Below are positions 41,581 to 49,369 of a DNA stretch of 64,000 bases, piece by piece. Within the stretch, counting starts at the first letter, position 1. Each line of letters starts with the position of its first letter. Under the pieces are notes generated by a model. The model saw only the letters and a list, made by a program, of their open reading frames with translations, had not been told where the DNA came from and searched no databases. The DNA lies in NCBI RefSeq assembly GCF_036289385.1, contig NZ_JAYFFH010000008.1, forward strand, positions 1 through 64,000. The letters are read 5' to 3'. The translations under genes and the position numbers were made by a program. This stretch comes from Anaerofustis butyriciformans. GTDB taxonomy: Bacteria > Bacillota > Clostridia > Eubacteriales > Anaerofustaceae.

Positions 41581-42081
41581 ATGAAACTTATAAAAGTTGA
41601 ACGATTTGGAATTATTTTTATTACTTTATTTGTTTTTTTATTATCAAATTTATATTTTCTTACTGAGTTTGATTTCTTTAAATTTATATGTGCAGGAAAT
41701 AATAGTATGTTGGAGCAAATGAAAGTTGTATATTTTTCTTATATGTTTTTTATGATTATAGAAATGATTTGTAAAATTCAGTATAATGATAATTTTTTTC
41801 TTGCAAAAGCAATAAGTACATATATTCTTGTTTTTAGTATTCCAATGTTTTTTTATACTTTTAAAAATATGTTTGGTGTAATGAATACTATTTTTTATTT
41901 TATTTTAGTTTTGATTTGTGTAGGTATAAGTCAAAGTTTTAGTTATAAAATTTTGCTTGATGAACAAAATGATAAAGTTAAAGTAAAATTAATAAGTATA
42001 ATGAGCATTATTTTACTTGGAATAATACTTGTTTATTTTTCATATAATCCTCTGAATACACCAATTTTTATGGATATTTAA
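41581..42081 (+). CDS. Integral membrane protein, unknown function
   Basis: The 166-residue protein has about five predicted transmembrane segments and few charged residues. It has no motif I recognise. Start ATG 41581 follows AGGGAGGTAATGTT. It is followed by the asp23-nusB cluster after 91 bases, without an obvious terminator. Confidence 0.7.
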   Translation: MKLIKVERFGIIFITLFVFLLSNLYFLTEFDFFKFICAGNNSMLEQMKVVYFSYMFFMIIEMICKIQYNDNFFLAKAISTYILVFSIPMFFYTFKNMFGVMNTIFYFILVLICVGISQSFSYKILLDEQNDKVKVKLISIMSIILLGIILVYFSYNPLNTPIFMDI

Positions 42082-42172
42082 ATTTTCATTAATTATTTGA
42101 AATAAAATAAAATAATGTTATAATTGAGTTACTAATATGTATATGTTTATTTCTCGAAAAGGAGGTACAATT

Positions 42173-42541
42173 ATGAGCAAAATTATTGATGAAAACATTA
42201 CTTTAAGAGAAACCTTAGAACAAGGTGATGAGTTAAATATAAGTGATAATGTGATAACTTCAATAGTAGGACTTGTTACAAGAGAAGTTGATGGTATAAG
42301 CGGTCTATATGGCGGTATAGATATTGGAGAAATATTTGGTAAAAAGAATGTTGGAAAAGGTGTAAAAACAATAATAAGTGGTAATAAAATTATTATTGAT
42401 ATTTCTTTAATTATAAAATACGGAGCAATAATACCTGATTTAACAGATGAAGTTAAGAAAAAAGTTAAACAATCTGTTGAATCTATGACAGGATACAATG
42501 TAATTCAAGTTAATATATATATTGAAGGATTAGAATGTTAA
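42173..42541 (+). CDS. Asp23/Gls24 family envelope stress protein
   Basis: The 122-residue protein matches Asp23 (DUF322): ISDNVITSIVGLVTREVDGI (about residues 22-41), VDISLIIKYGAIIPDL-like block, and VNIYIEGLEC at the end. In Firmicutes a YqhY-type member sits directly upstream of nusB near fatty-acid or xse genes, as here. The role is poorly defined. Start ATG 42173 follows AAAGGAGGT; an earlier in-frame start precedes that site. Confidence 0.9.
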   Translation: MSKIIDENITLRETLEQGDELNISDNVITSIVGLVTREVDGISGLYGGIDIGEIFGKKNVGKGVKTIISGNKIIIDISLIIKYGAIIPDLTDEVKKKVKQSVESMTGYNVIQVNIYIEGLEC

Positions 42542-42564
42542 ATATATTTTAAAGGGGTTAAATT

Positions 42565-42963
42565 TTGAAAAGAGACGTAGCAAGAGATTTAGTATATAAA
42601 ATTATTTTTCAAATGAGTTTCCATGATGATTTTAATGAAAGATATGAACAAATGATTATAGATAATGGTTTAAAAGGAACTCAAGGTGAGTATGCAAAAA
42701 AGACCATTAAAGGTATATTAGAAAATCTTGATGAAATTGATGGAATAATAAAAGAAAATTTAAAAGGTTGGAAGTTTGAAAGACTTTCAAATCATGTAAT
42801 AGCTGTTTTGAGACTTGGCGTTTTTGAAATTATGTATAATGATGATATTCCTGCTTTGGTAGGTTTAAATGAAGCTGTTGGGTTGGCTCATACATACTCA
42901 GATGAAAAAGAGGCAAGTTTTGTAAACGGGTTATTAAATAGTGTATATAAAAAAGTTAGTTAA
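42565..42963 (+). CDS. nusB: Transcription antitermination protein NusB
   Basis: The 132-residue all-helical RNA-binding protein acts with NusE (S10) in rRNA antitermination. It has RDLVYKIIFQMSFH near the N-terminus and ALVGLNEAVGLAHTYSDEKE and FVNGLLNSVYKK near the C-terminus. The start is TTG 42565 after AAAGGGGTT; no ATG fits. It lies between asp23 and xseA. Confidence 0.92.
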   Translation: MKRDVARDLVYKIIFQMSFHDDFNERYEQMIIDNGLKGTQGEYAKKTIKGILENLDEIDGIIKENLKGWKFERLSNHVIAVLRLGVFEIMYNDDIPALVGLNEAVGLAHTYSDEKEASFVNGLLNSVYKKVS

Positions 42964-43045
42964 TATTTATTGACTTGTATATGAATATATTATAATATAG
43001 TATCCAATACCAGATGATATGGTTTTGGGTATAGTGAGGATTAAA

Positions 43046-44260
43046 ATGATAGATAATGTAATTTTAACCGTCACGGATGTAAATAGATATATTAAGACTT
43101 TACTTGATTATGATGAATTATTGTCTAATTTAAAAGTAGAGGGGGAAGTTTCAAATTATAAGAGACATTCTTCCGGACATTTATATTTTTCAATAAAAGA
43201 TAATAAAGGTAAAATAAATTGCGTTATGTTTCGAGCAGACACATATTCTCTGGATTTTGAGCCTAAAGATGGCATGAAAGTTATAATAGAGGGTAATGTG
43301 TCTGTTTTTGAAAAGAACGGTAATTATCAATTATATGTCCGTAGTATGAAAAAAAAGGGTATAGGAAGATTATATGAAGAATATAATAAATTGCTTGAAG
43401 AGTTAAAAGCAAAGGGATATTTTGATAACAGCATTAAGAAGCCTATACCTAGATTTATCAGTAGAGTAGCTGTTGTAACATCCAAGACGGGTGCAGCCGT
43501 AAGAGATATAATAAGCGTTATAAAAAGAAGAAATAAGAATATTGAAATAATTGTTTGTCCTGTACTTGTTCAAGGTGAGGGAAGCGGAGAAGACGTTGCT
43601 CAAATGATATACGATATAAATAGCCTTAACCTTGCTGATGTGATAATAACAGGAAGAGGTGGAGGAAGTATTGAGGAACTTTGGGCTTTTAATGAAAGAG
43701 TAGTTGCTCAAGCTGTATATGACAGTAAAATTCCTGTGGTTTCTGCCGTAGGACATGAAACTGATTTTACTATATGTGATTTTGTCGCAGATTTTAGAGC
43801 TCCAACACCATCTGTTGCAGGAGAAATTGTAAGTGAACCGTTGGATAATATTATTTTTACAATTGATGAATATGAAAGAAAGACTACAAACAGTTTAAAT
43901 AATTTAATTGATTCTTATAAACAAAGAATAGAAAATGTAATAAATAAACCTGTAATAAAAAGACCAAATGCATATATTGAAAATATGGAACAGTATGTTG
44001 ATAATTTAAAAGATTCCATTGATTTGTCTTTTGGTAATAAAATTAGTTTTAATAAACAAAAATTAAATTCTTTAGAAAAACTAATTAAAACTCTTTCTGT
44101 TGAAAGTATTATAGATAGAGGTTTTGCGATAGTTGAAAAGGATAATAATGTTATTACTTCTGTTAGTGAAGCAAATATAAACGATATTATAAAAATAAGG
44201 ATGAAAGACGGTAAGTTTATTTCTACAATAAACAGTATTGAAGGTGAAAACAATGAGTGA
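43046..44260 (+). CDS. xseA: Exodeoxyribonuclease VII large subunit
   Basis: The 404-residue protein has an N-terminal OB-fold (SNLKVEGEVSNYKRHSSGHL, about residues 23-42) and the catalytic core (VAVVTSKTGAAVRDI; ITGRGGGSIEELWAFNE; GHETDFTICDFVADFRAPTP in part). With XseB it degrades single-stranded DNA. Start ATG 43046 follows GTGAGGATT; the in-frame GGT-side start at 43019 lacks a site. xseB overlaps its 3' end by eight bases. Confidence 0.95.
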   Translation: MIDNVILTVTDVNRYIKTLLDYDELLSNLKVEGEVSNYKRHSSGHLYFSIKDNKGKINCVMFRADTYSLDFEPKDGMKVIIEGNVSVFEKNGNYQLYVRSMKKKGIGRLYEEYNKLLEELKAKGYFDNSIKKPIPRFISRVAVVTSKTGAAVRDIISVIKRRNKNIEIIVCPVLVQGEGSGEDVAQMIYDINSLNLADVIITGRGGGSIEELWAFNERVVAQAVYDSKIPVVSAVGHETDFTICDFVADFRAPTPSVAGEIVSEPLDNIIFTIDEYERKTTNSLNNLIDSYKQRIENVINKPVIKRPNAYIENMEQYVDNLKDSIDLSFGNKISFNKQKLNSLEKLIKTLSVESIIDRGFAIVEKDNNVITSVSEANINDIIKIRMKDGKFISTINSIEGENNE

Positions 44261-44480
44261 TAAAAAAACATTTGAAGAAAAATTATCAAGACTTGAAGAA
44301 ATAAGTAAGTTAATGGAAGAATCCAAGATTACACTTGATAATAGTGTTAAATTATATGATGAAGCCGGAATTTTAATAAAAGAGTTAAAAGAAGAACTTC
44401 TAGATGCAGAAAAGAAAGTAAAAGTATTTGTAGCAGAAAAAGACGGTGAAGCTGTTATAAAAAATTTTGAAGAGGCTTAA
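44253..44480 (+). CDS. xseB: Exodeoxyribonuclease VII small subunit
   Basis: The 75-residue helical protein matches XseB (FEEKLSRLEEISKLMEESKI, about residues 6-25; LDNSVKLYDEAGILIKE). Start ATG 44253 overlaps the xseA end and follows GAAGGTGA, indicating coupling. ispA begins two bases after its stop. Confidence 0.94.
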   Translation: MSDKKTFEEKLSRLEEISKLMEESKITLDNSVKLYDEAGILIKELKEELLDAEKKVKVFVAEKDGEAVIKNFEEA

Positions 44481-44482
44481 AC

Positions 44483-45367
44483 ATGGATATAAAGAAAGAA
44501 TTAAAAGAAAAACAATTATTTGTTGAAGATATATTAAATAAATATACCGTTAAAGAAGGTAAACCTGGAATAATATTTGAAAGTTTTAATTATTCATTGT
44601 TTGTAGGTGGTAAAAGAATAAGACCTATTCTTTTGATGGAATCTTGTAAGGCTGTTGGGGGAGATATAAAAGAAGCATATCCTTTAATGGCTGCAATAGA
44701 GATGATTCATACATATTCTCTTATTCATGATGATTTACCATGTATGGATGATGATGAGTTAAGAAGAGGAAAACCGACAAATCATGTTTTATACGGAGAG
44801 GCAATGGCTCTTCTTGCAGGAGACAGTCTATTAAATCTTGCATATGAAACAATGATTAAAAATTGTAAAAAGGCTAAAAATATAACAAGATATGTAGATG
44901 CAATGGAAGTTATTGCTGATGCTGCAGGTATAAACGGAATGGTTGCAGGTCAGGTTATGGACATGATAAGTGAAGGGAAAGAACCAAACGGAGAAACTCT
45001 TAATTTTATTCATGATAATAAAACAGGTGCGCTTCTTAGAGCTTGCATATTAAGCGGAGCTATTATAGGAGGAGCAGATGAAGAAAAGATGGAATCTTTT
45101 AAGAAATATGCTGATTCTATAGGTTTAATGTTCCAAGTTGTTGATGATATATTAGATGTAGTATCTGATAGTGAAACTTTAGGTAAAAATGTTGGGATGG
45201 ATGAGGAAAGAAACAAAATGACATATCCGTATGTTTACGGGTTAGAAAAATCATATGAAAAAGTAGAACAACTTTTAAATATTGCTCTTGAAAGTCTTTC
45301 GGATTTTGATGAAAGTGCTGATTTCTTAAGAAATCTTGCAGTTTATTTATCAAGTAGAAAAAATTAA
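44483..45367 (+). CDS. ispA: Polyprenyl synthetase, farnesyl diphosphate synthase type
   Basis: The 294-residue trans-prenyltransferase has the two Asp-rich motifs: HDDLPCMDDDELRRGKP (first DDxxxxD, about residues 83-99) and VVDDILDVV (second, about 218). GKRIRPILL carries the isopentenyl diphosphate site. It makes C15 (or C20) prenyl diphosphate for undecaprenyl and other isoprenoids. The xseA-xseB-ispA order is standard in Firmicutes; dxs does not follow here. Confidence 0.92.
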   Translation: MDIKKELKEKQLFVEDILNKYTVKEGKPGIIFESFNYSLFVGGKRIRPILLMESCKAVGGDIKEAYPLMAAIEMIHTYSLIHDDLPCMDDDELRRGKPTNHVLYGEAMALLAGDSLLNLAYETMIKNCKKAKNITRYVDAMEVIADAAGINGMVAGQVMDMISEGKEPNGETLNFIHDNKTGALLRACILSGAIIGGADEEKMESFKKYADSIGLMFQVVDDILDVVSDSETLGKNVGMDEERNKMTYPYVYGLEKSYEKVEQLLNIALESLSDFDESADFLRNLAVYLSSRKN

Positions 45368-45386
45368 TTTGAAAAGAGGAAAATTT

Positions 45387-46046
45387 ATGAGTGAAGAAAG
45401 AAAAGATACTATAAAAAGATATACACTGGGGGAAGAAATTTTTAATTCTGTTTCACATGGTGTAGGCGTGTTTTTTGCCATTGCCGGCTGTACGGTTTTA
45501 ATCGTTCTTAGTGCAATGTATGCTAATATGTGGGCTGTAATTGGAAGCATTATTTACGGCATAAGTATGTTTTCTTTATATCTTGCATCTACTTTATATC
45601 ATTCTTTTCAGAACCATCGTGTAAAAGAAATTTTTAGAGTATTTGACCATTGTACAATATTTTTACTTATAGCCGGTACTTATACACCTTTTACTTTATA
45701 TACATTAAGAGAAAGTGTTGGATGGTATATATTTGTTGTTATATGGTTAAGTGCAATAGTAGGTATAGTTTTAAATGCAATCAATTTAAAGAAATTTGAA
45801 AAAATATCTTTAGTTTTATATTTAATTATGGGATGGGCTGTTGTTTTTGCAATTAAACCTTTGGTTGCAGCTGTTTCACTTTTAACATTAGTTCTTTTAA
45901 TTTTAGGAGGATTGATGTATACTGTTGGTGTAATATTTTATTGTTTGACTAAATATAAATATATGCATTCTATTTGGCACTTATTTGTTTTGGCAGGCAC
46001 AATATTACATTATTTTGCAATTTTATTTAATATTATAGGTATGTAG
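45387..46046 (+). CDS. Hemolysin III / PAQR-family membrane protein
   Basis: The 219-residue protein has seven predicted helices and HlyIII family motifs: EIFNSVSHGVGVFFAIAG (about residues 15-32), SLYLASTLYHSF (about 69-80), FDHCTIFLLIAGTYTPF (about 93-109) and HLFVLAGTILHYFAI at the end. The conserved Ser-His-Asp-His residues suggest a metal-dependent amidase-like site. The physiological role in bacteria is unclear. Start ATG 45387 follows AAGAGGAAA. Confidence 0.9.
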   Translation: MSEERKDTIKRYTLGEEIFNSVSHGVGVFFAIAGCTVLIVLSAMYANMWAVIGSIIYGISMFSLYLASTLYHSFQNHRVKEIFRVFDHCTIFLLIAGTYTPFTLYTLRESVGWYIFVVIWLSAIVGIVLNAINLKKFEKISLVLYLIMGWAVVFAIKPLVAAVSLLTLVLLILGGLMYTVGVIFYCLTKYKYMHSIWHLFVLAGTILHYFAILFNIIGM

Positions 46047-46053
46047 GTAGAAT

Positions 46054-46533
46054 ATGGGGGCAAATAAAAATAAAGAAGATAAAAAAATAATTGCCAGAAA
46101 TAAACAGGCAAATTTTGAATATTTTGTTATAGAAAAATATGAAGCAGGCATTGAGCTTAAAGGTACGGAAGTAAAATCAATAAGAAACGGTAAAGTTAAT
46201 TTAAAAGATAGTTATGCAAATGTTACTAAAGGAAATGAAATATATATAATTGGTATGCATGTGAGTCCTTATGAATTTGGTAACAGAAATAATGTCGATC
46301 CTTTAAGGGAACGAAGGCTGCTTTTAAATAAAAGGGAAATAAGGAAAATAAAGGACTATCTTACAAAAGATGGATATACTTTAATCCCGTTAAATTTGCA
46401 CTTTAGTAAAAGTTATGTTAAAATGGATATCGCTGTTTGTAAAGGTAAGAAGCTTTATGATAAAAGAGAAAGTCTTAAAGAAAAAGATGCAAAACGTGAT
46501 ATAGCTAGAAACCTTAAAAATAGTTATAGATAA
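46054..46533 (+). CDS. smpB: SsrA-binding protein SmpB
   Basis: The 159-residue protein has the OB-fold core (ARNKQANFEYFVIEKYEAGI, about residues 14-33; LKGTEVKSIRNGKVNLKDSY) and a basic C-terminal tail (KKLYDKRESLKEKDAKRDI). It delivers tmRNA to stalled ribosomes. Its tmRNA gene begins two bases after the stop. Start ATG 46054. Confidence 0.96.
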   Translation: MGANKNKEDKKIIARNKQANFEYFVIEKYEAGIELKGTEVKSIRNGKVNLKDSYANVTKGNEIYIIGMHVSPYEFGNRNNVDPLRERRLLLNKREIRKIKDYLTKDGYTLIPLNLHFSKSYVKMDIAVCKGKKLYDKRESLKEKDAKRDIARNLKNSYR

Positions 46534-46535
46534 AC

Positions 46536-46884
46536 GGGGATGCAATGGTTTCGACAGGGTTAGTGAGGTTAAATAAGCGAGTAGATGAGCTTAACATCTT
46601 TAAAATAAGCAAATTAAAAAATAAACGATAACAATAGATTATCTTTCGCTGCCTAGTTGCAGCGCGGTCGTGTATTTCTGACCTGCAAGAAATATAACGA
46701 TTGTCACACTTTCGCAGGGACCTATATGTTGGGTGTCTTGACAATGTATAGTATTAATTAAGGCTCGCCTTATATAATTTTGTTTGTTTTATAGTATTAG
46801 GTTAAATTTTAAGACAAACTGCACTCGGAGAAAGTTTAATTTAGCTGGTTTTGGACGGGGGTTCGATTCCCCCCATCTCCACCA
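46536..46884 (+). ncRNA. ssrA: tmRNA (ssrA)
   Basis: The 349-base RNA begins GGGGATGCAATGGTTTCGAC and ends with the tRNA-like GGTTCGATTCC arm and encoded CCA; GGGGATG pairs with CATCTCC. The tag frame ends NDNNRLSFAA-stop (stop at 46653-46655); an in-frame TAA upstream limits where the resume codon can be. It lies directly after smpB, a common arrangement. Confidence 0.95.
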
Positions 46885-46943
46885 TATGAAAATTCACTGA
46901 AAACGCTTATTATTAAGTGATTTTAGTTTTATTTATTAATTAT

Positions 46944-46978
46944 AAAAGAGCAAATTTTTTAAATTTGCTCTTTTTTTA
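46944..46978 (+). terminator. Terminator after ssrA
   Basis: AGAGCAAATTT-TTT-AAATTTGCTCT followed by a T run. Confidence 0.85.
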
Positions 46979-47062
46979 TATTAATTAAAATAATTTATTT
47001 CTTTAATTGTGTATTACAATGCAATTGATTAAGTTTATTTGATTTTTTTAATTTATTTTAAA

Positions 47063-47515
47063 TTAGTTTTTATCATTTTTATATTGCTTATTTACAATAA
47101 ATTCGCCTTTATCATTTCTATTTTGCTTATTTACAATAAATTCATCTTTTATTTTATTTACATTATTGTTTTTAATTTCCTTATTGATATTATTTACAAT
47201 TTCCCTTACTTCATCTTCTTCTTTTCTTTGAGTAAGTTTAACTATTTTATATACAATAAATGCAATAATAGGAATTGCAAGTATATTTATAAATCCATAT
47301 AATAAACAAATTAAACCTAAATATAGAAGTATTTTACCAATATATGGATTACTTTTTTTTCTGTTCTTATTTGAAAAAATGAATCCTGAAGTAATTAATA
47401 TACCCCCTAGTATAAAACATATAATCATAACATTGCCATAATATTGTGCACGTTGCATTTGTTCAGCATAATATTCATCATAGTTATATGCTGATAAAAA
47501 TAAATTATAATTCAT
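47063..47515 (-). CDS. Small membrane protein with C-terminal repeats
   Basis: The 150-residue protein has hydrophobic segments at about residues 25-45 and 58-85 and a charged tail that ends in two 13-residue repeats (EFIVNKQxxNDK). Start ATG 47515 follows GAGGAGG; the longer open frame starts upstream of that site. No family is recognised. It lies between ssrA and the ImmA-like gene in what appears to be an accessory island. Confidence 0.65.
   Translation of the reverse strand: MNYNLFLSAYNYDEYYAEQMQRAQYYGNVMIICFILGGILITSGFIFSNKNRKKSNPYIGKILLYLGLICLLYGFINILAIPIIAFIVYKIVKLTQRKEEDEVREIVNNINKEIKNNNVNKIKDEFIVNKQNRNDKGEFIVNKQYKNDKN
47069..47143. repeat. 39-bp tandem repeat inside the membrane protein gene
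   Basis: Two units of 36 near-identical bases (47069-47104 and 47108-47143) differ at two positions and encode the 13-residue repeats at the protein's C-terminus. Confidence 0.7.
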
Positions 47516-47629
47516 AACATCCTCCTCATTTATTATAATTATTATAAAATAATTTTCTTTGTAATTAAATATAAAATTTTTAAAAAGAGTTAATCCCAAA
47601 TAAAAAAAGGATATATTTAAATATCCATT

Positions 47630-48187
47630 TTAATTGTTTTCTATATAGTCTTTAAATTGTTGTAAAATCTTTTTTTCTTTTGGATTAACATAGAATTTAT
47701 TTTTTATTAATGCTTTTTGCAATCTTTCATATCTGTATGTTCCTGCGGTTTTAGAAATATTACATAGTTGTGATAATTCTTCAGGAGAAGATATATTCAT
47801 TTCTTTTAAAACACAAAGAGGGGCTAAAAGTCTTATGGCAAACATGTTTGCTTCGGTTTCCATTTCGTTGTATGTTTTAGTTTTATCTTTACTATGTTCA
47901 AGTAAAATATGACCTAGTTCGTGAGCTATTGTGAATCTATTCCTACAGTCATTATTTACAGATTTATTAAAAAAGATTATTTTTTCATTATCTTCAGTTA
48001 TATATGAAAATCCATCTTTATAAGTCTTTGCAATTTCACTATTATTATCATAATATCTTATTTTTATGTCTAATTCCCTACATATATGAATAATGTCAAC
48101 AGGAAGTTTATTTGTTTTTGTTTCTCTTAAAATGTACCAAACTAAATGCTGTATATTTTTATAATTATTTAAATCTATTTTATTCAT
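47630..48187 (-). CDS. ImmA/IrrE-family metallo-endopeptidase
   Basis: The 185-residue protein has the zinc-protease motif HELGHILLEH (HExxH, about residues 89-98) typical of ImmA, the protease that cleaves the ImmR repressor of ICEBs1 and related elements to induce gene expression. Its gene overlaps the upstream HTH gene by eight bases, matching ImmR-ImmA pairs. Start ATG 48187. Mobile-element or stress-response control is likely (family knowledge); the trigger is unknown. Confidence 0.88.
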   Translation of the reverse strand: MNKIDLNNYKNIQHLVWYILRETKTNKLPVDIIHICRELDIKIRYYDNNSEIAKTYKDGFSYITEDNEKIIFFNKSVNNDCRNRFTIAHELGHILLEHSKDKTKTYNEMETEANMFAIRLLAPLCVLKEMNISSPEELSQLCNISKTAGTYRYERLQKALIKNKFYVNPKEKKILQQFKDYIENN

Positions 48188-48533
48188 CTTTTGTAATTAG
48201 AATAGTATTTTCTTTTAGTTTATTTAGTTCGGATTTACTAAGAGAGTTATAGCTTATTCCATCTTCTCTAGCTATCATTTTTAAATTATTATTTACTTTC
48301 TTTTTTCTGTTTCCAACTTCAAATTCTTCTAAGATATTATTAACATTATATATGTCGCATAGATTTAAAAAAATATCGGGGTTTGGAAGTCGTTGTCCAC
48401 TTTCCCAACCGTATATTGTTTTTATTGCAACATTTATATTTCTTTTTTCCAAAAGATGTTTGACTTCATCTATTGTCAACTTGTTTTTTCTTCTAAGTTC
48501 TTTTAATTTTAGTGAGATTTCTTCCTTGCTCAT
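48180..48533 (-). CDS. XRE-family repressor, ImmR-like
   Basis: The 117-residue protein has a Cro/C1 HTH (LKELRRKNKLTIDEVKHLLE, NVAIKTIYGWESGQRLP, about residues 10-50) and a short tail with DGISYNSLSKSELNKLKENT. Start ATG 48533 follows AAGGAGTT. It is the first gene of the pair with the ImmA-like protease and is divergent from another HTH gene; the shared promoter region carries large symmetrical repeats that it probably binds. Confidence 0.87.
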   Translation of the reverse strand: MSKEEISLKLKELRRKNKLTIDEVKHLLEKRNINVAIKTIYGWESGQRLPNPDIFLNLCDIYNVNNILEEFEVGNRKKKVNNNLKMIAREDGISYNSLSKSELNKLKENTILITKDE

Positions 48534-48554
48534 ATTGTTAACTCCTTGTTTTCA

Positions 48555-48652
48555 ATCATATATAAAAGTCACTTTTTTGTCAATATTTTGTCAATAAATA
48601 TTCTTCGATTTGAAGAGTATTTATTGACAAAGTTTTTATGTAATATTATAAT
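48555..48652. promoter_or_regulatory. Divergent promoters and operator of the ImmR-like regulator
   Basis: A 21-bp inverted repeat (48586-48606 with 48612-48632, 19 of 21 matching, core TTTGTCAATAAATA) carries a plus-strand promoter TTGACA-17-TATAAT (48624-48652). A third copy of TTTTGTCAATA at 48574-48585 carries the minus-strand -35, TTGACA-17-TATGAT (48583 down to 48555). Regulator bound here would control both directions. Confidence 0.75.
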
Positions 48653-48685
48653 AAAATAAAAATTCTTCAAAACGGAGAAAATATT

Positions 48686-48916
48686 ATGATGGATAAGAAA
48701 TTGGATGATGGAGTAGGGAATACCGATAATGCCAGTAAAAATTTATCGAAATATATACTGGATAATAATATTGATATTAAACAAATATGCAGGGAAACTG
48801 GTTTAAATTATAATGAGGTAAAAATGAGTATTAATGGAAATAAAAAAAGTTTGGATGTAGATGAATTTCTTGAGATATGTAGTTATATAAATAAAGATCC
48901 AAAAAATTTTAAATAA
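48686..48916 (+). CDS. Small HTH protein, divergent from the ImmR-like gene
   Basis: The 76-residue protein has a helix-turn-helix-like core (SKYILDNNIDIKQICRETGL, NYNEVKMSINGNKKSLDVDE, about residues 21-60), similar in layout to short Cro/C1 domains. Start ATG 48686 or 48689 follows CGGAGAAA. It is driven by a perfect consensus promoter overlapping the putative operator, so it is likely derepressed when ImmA cleaves ImmR. It might itself be a Cro-like antagonist (inference). Confidence 0.7.
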   Translation: MMDKKLDDGVGNTDNASKNLSKYILDNNIDIKQICRETGLNYNEVKMSINGNKKSLDVDEFLEICSYINKDPKNFK

Positions 48917-48944
48917 AATAAATTATGGGGGGAGAGTTTTAAAT

Positions 48945-49088
48945 ATGACAAAAGATGACATATATAATCTTTATAAGATTATATATGCGATTGATGAAGA
49001 TTTTCATTTTTTGTTAAAAGACATTTTAGAGCCTGACAATTTTGATATTGAAGTATTTTATTATACTGATTTTGAAAAAACGCAATAA
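48945..49088 (+). CDS. Small acidic protein of 47 residues
   Basis: ATG 48945 follows GGGGGGAGAG and reads MTKDDIYNLYKIIYAIDEDF ... YYTDFEKTQ. The product is acidic and aromatic-rich. It lies 28 bases after the HTH gene, probably in the same transcript. Its last codons and stop form the 5' arm of a 24-bp terminator stem. No family is recognised. Confidence 0.55.
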   Translation: MTKDDIYNLYKIIYAIDEDFHFLLKDILEPDNFDIEVFYYTDFEKTQ

Positions 49089-49126
49089 TATCTAAGTAAA
49101 AATACTTAGATATTATTGCGTTTTTT
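49075..49126. terminator. Perfect 24-bp hairpin terminator
   Basis: The arms 49075-49098 and 49103-49126 are perfectly complementary, with loop AAAA. The outer pairs are A6/T6, so it can act in both directions: for the small ORF on the plus strand and for the peptide gene on the minus strand. Confidence 0.85.
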
Positions 49127-49295
49127 ATTTTTCTATATTTGTTTGTGTTTGATATAAATCTTCATAAGATTCTTCTTCATCATTACTTTTAGGTATATTT
49201 TGCATCAGTCCCGTACATTCTGTTGATGAAATGGTTTTTGAATTTTTTAAGAAATCCGTATCGGGTGGGTTTAAATCTTTTTTGTTTATTTTCAT
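49125..49295 (-). CDS. Small TGL-motif peptide near an ABC exporter
   Basis: The 56-residue protein (MKINKKDLNPPDTDFLKNSK ... ECTGLMQNIPKSNDEEESY ... QTNIEK) has a central cysteine-TGL motif followed by an acidic EEESYEDLY stretch. I recall many uncharacterised clostridial small proteins with a TGLM...P...ESY pattern; their function is unknown. There is no hydrophobic signal. Start ATG 49295 is set by AAGGAGG. It lies 72 bases downstream of the ABC exporter operon but beyond that operon's terminator, so it needs its own promoter or read-through. Confidence 0.65.
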   Translation of the reverse strand: MKINKKDLNPPDTDFLKNSKTISSTECTGLMQNIPKSNDEEESYEDLYQTQTNIEK

Positions 49296-49341
49296 AATAA
49301 CCTCCTTAATATTTATTTTCCCAAAAATCAAATAAAATATT

Positions 49342-49369
49342 AAAAAAAGAGCCTTTCAGCTCTTTTTTA
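49342..49369 (-). terminator. Terminator of the MarR-ABC operon
   Basis: AAAAAAAGAGC-CTTTCA-GCTCTTTTTT overlapping the second ABC gene's stop. Confidence 0.8.

Noticed and set aside
47069..47143. CRISPR-like short repeat pair
   Set aside because: Only two units with a 3-base gap, in frame as 13-residue protein repeats; no spacers or cas genes.
46870..49130. Direct repeat of the ssrA 3' end that would mark an integrated island
   Set aside because: No second copy of the CCCCATCTCCACCA-type end was seen downstream, so integration at ssrA is not demonstrated.
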